A stretch of DNA of 15,552 bases from Psychromonas sp. (GTDB taxonomy: Bacteria > Pseudomonadota > Gammaproteobacteria > Enterobacterales > Psychromonadaceae), in contig JAGLDN010000410.1 of NCBI GenBank assembly GCA_023145575.1, positions 1-15,552 of the forward strand, read 5' to 3'. The stretch's first letter is position 1. Each line of letters starts with the position of its first letter. Both the position numbers and the translations under genes were made by a program. Shown here piece after piece: positions 15,179-15,552 of the stretch. The notes under the pieces are model-generated. The model was not told where the DNA came from. It saw nothing but the letters and a program-made list of their open reading frames with translations, and made no database searches.

Positions 15179-15552
15179 ATGTCTCTTGATAAGCGAGAGT
15201 GTGATCGATTAAAAACGATTTTAATATCTACTGAAGTCTGATCTGAGGAAATGATTGCTTAGGCGCCAAGGAAACGCAAAAGCAGTATTTACCCCACCTT
15301 CATGAGTATCCTTCAACGCAAAAAACCAGCTCAAATCATCATGGCTTAGACAGTCTATTAAATAGCATTCAAACGGAATTGATTATAGCTCATTTAACAG
15401 ATATTACGCTCTTCAGTATAAGCGATATCTGTGAGTATATAAAAACAAATTTTTCGATTGAATATTTAAGTTCTGATCTACAAAAATGGCTGCATTATAA
15501 CAACTTCAGTGACAAGCAACTTAAAGGTGTAGCTATTAGGCGACAATTAACT
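15179..15552 (+). pseudogene. IS630-family transposase, decayed and cut by the window end
   Basis: It starts at an ATG with SLDKRECDRLKTILIST, similar to the first helix of IS630-type proteins, then meets stops. From about 15300 a second frame opens. HLTDITLFSISDICEYIKTNF and EYLSSDLQKWLHYNNFSDKQ, then KGVAIRRQ, match the winged helix-turn-helix stretch 'TV.DIC.YI...F...YS.SG..K.LH..GFS.K.PKG.P'. The catalytic domain would lie beyond the window. In-frame stops and at least one frameshift show it is inactive as read here. Confidence 0.65.

Overview
The window looks like part of an AT-rich gammaproteobacterial chromosome. MutY, YggX and PNPase all read like Enterobacterales, Orbales or Pasteurellales proteins, and mutY-yggX is an operon as in enteric bacteria. 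Coding density is low. Roughly half of the window is non-coding DNA littered with decayed insertion sequences of at least four families (IS5, ISAs1, IS30, IS630, and possibly IS66). This pattern fits a host-associated or otherwise relaxed genome after an IS expansion followed by decay. I cannot name the species from the sequence alone.

Layout. 1-205: remnant of an IS5-type element. 206-1030: no recognisable gene. 1113-2606: intact POT/PTR2 proton-coupled peptide transporter (+). 2832-3790: ISAs1-family transposase pseudogene, split by a fragment shared with the first IS5-type relic. 6183-3845 (minus): compact four-gene bufferin-type operon with a candidate sigma70 promoter. It encodes a four-Cys DUF2282 precursor peptide, a DUF692 MbnB-like iron enzyme, a DUF2063 MbnC-like partner and a DoxX membrane protein. 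6477-6539: 9-bp tandem repeat. 6715-7070 and 7612-7727: more IS5-type relics, with an intact tRNA-Asn(GTT) and a near-consensus promoter between them. 7981-8900: IS30-family transposase pseudogene. 9128-11239: pnp with a rho-independent terminator. 11388-12014: unrecognised 208-aa ORF. 12123-12165: perfect 20-bp inverted repeat. 12188-12960 and about 13560-13740: further IS5-type relics. 13759-15085: mutY-yggX. 15179-end: IS630-family pseudogene.

How the genes work together. The buf genes form one pathway: secreted peptide, two cytoplasmic proteins that modify its cysteines, and a membrane protein, probably for copper handling in the periplasm. MutY and YggX both protect against oxidative damage (A:G mispair repair and Fe-S cluster protection). 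PNPase and tRNA-Asn are housekeeping. The transporter imports di- and tripeptides. The main non-gene signal is the family of degenerate IS5-derived copies, nearly all in the same orientation, which accounts for much of the intergenic DNA and touches the promoter region of mutY.
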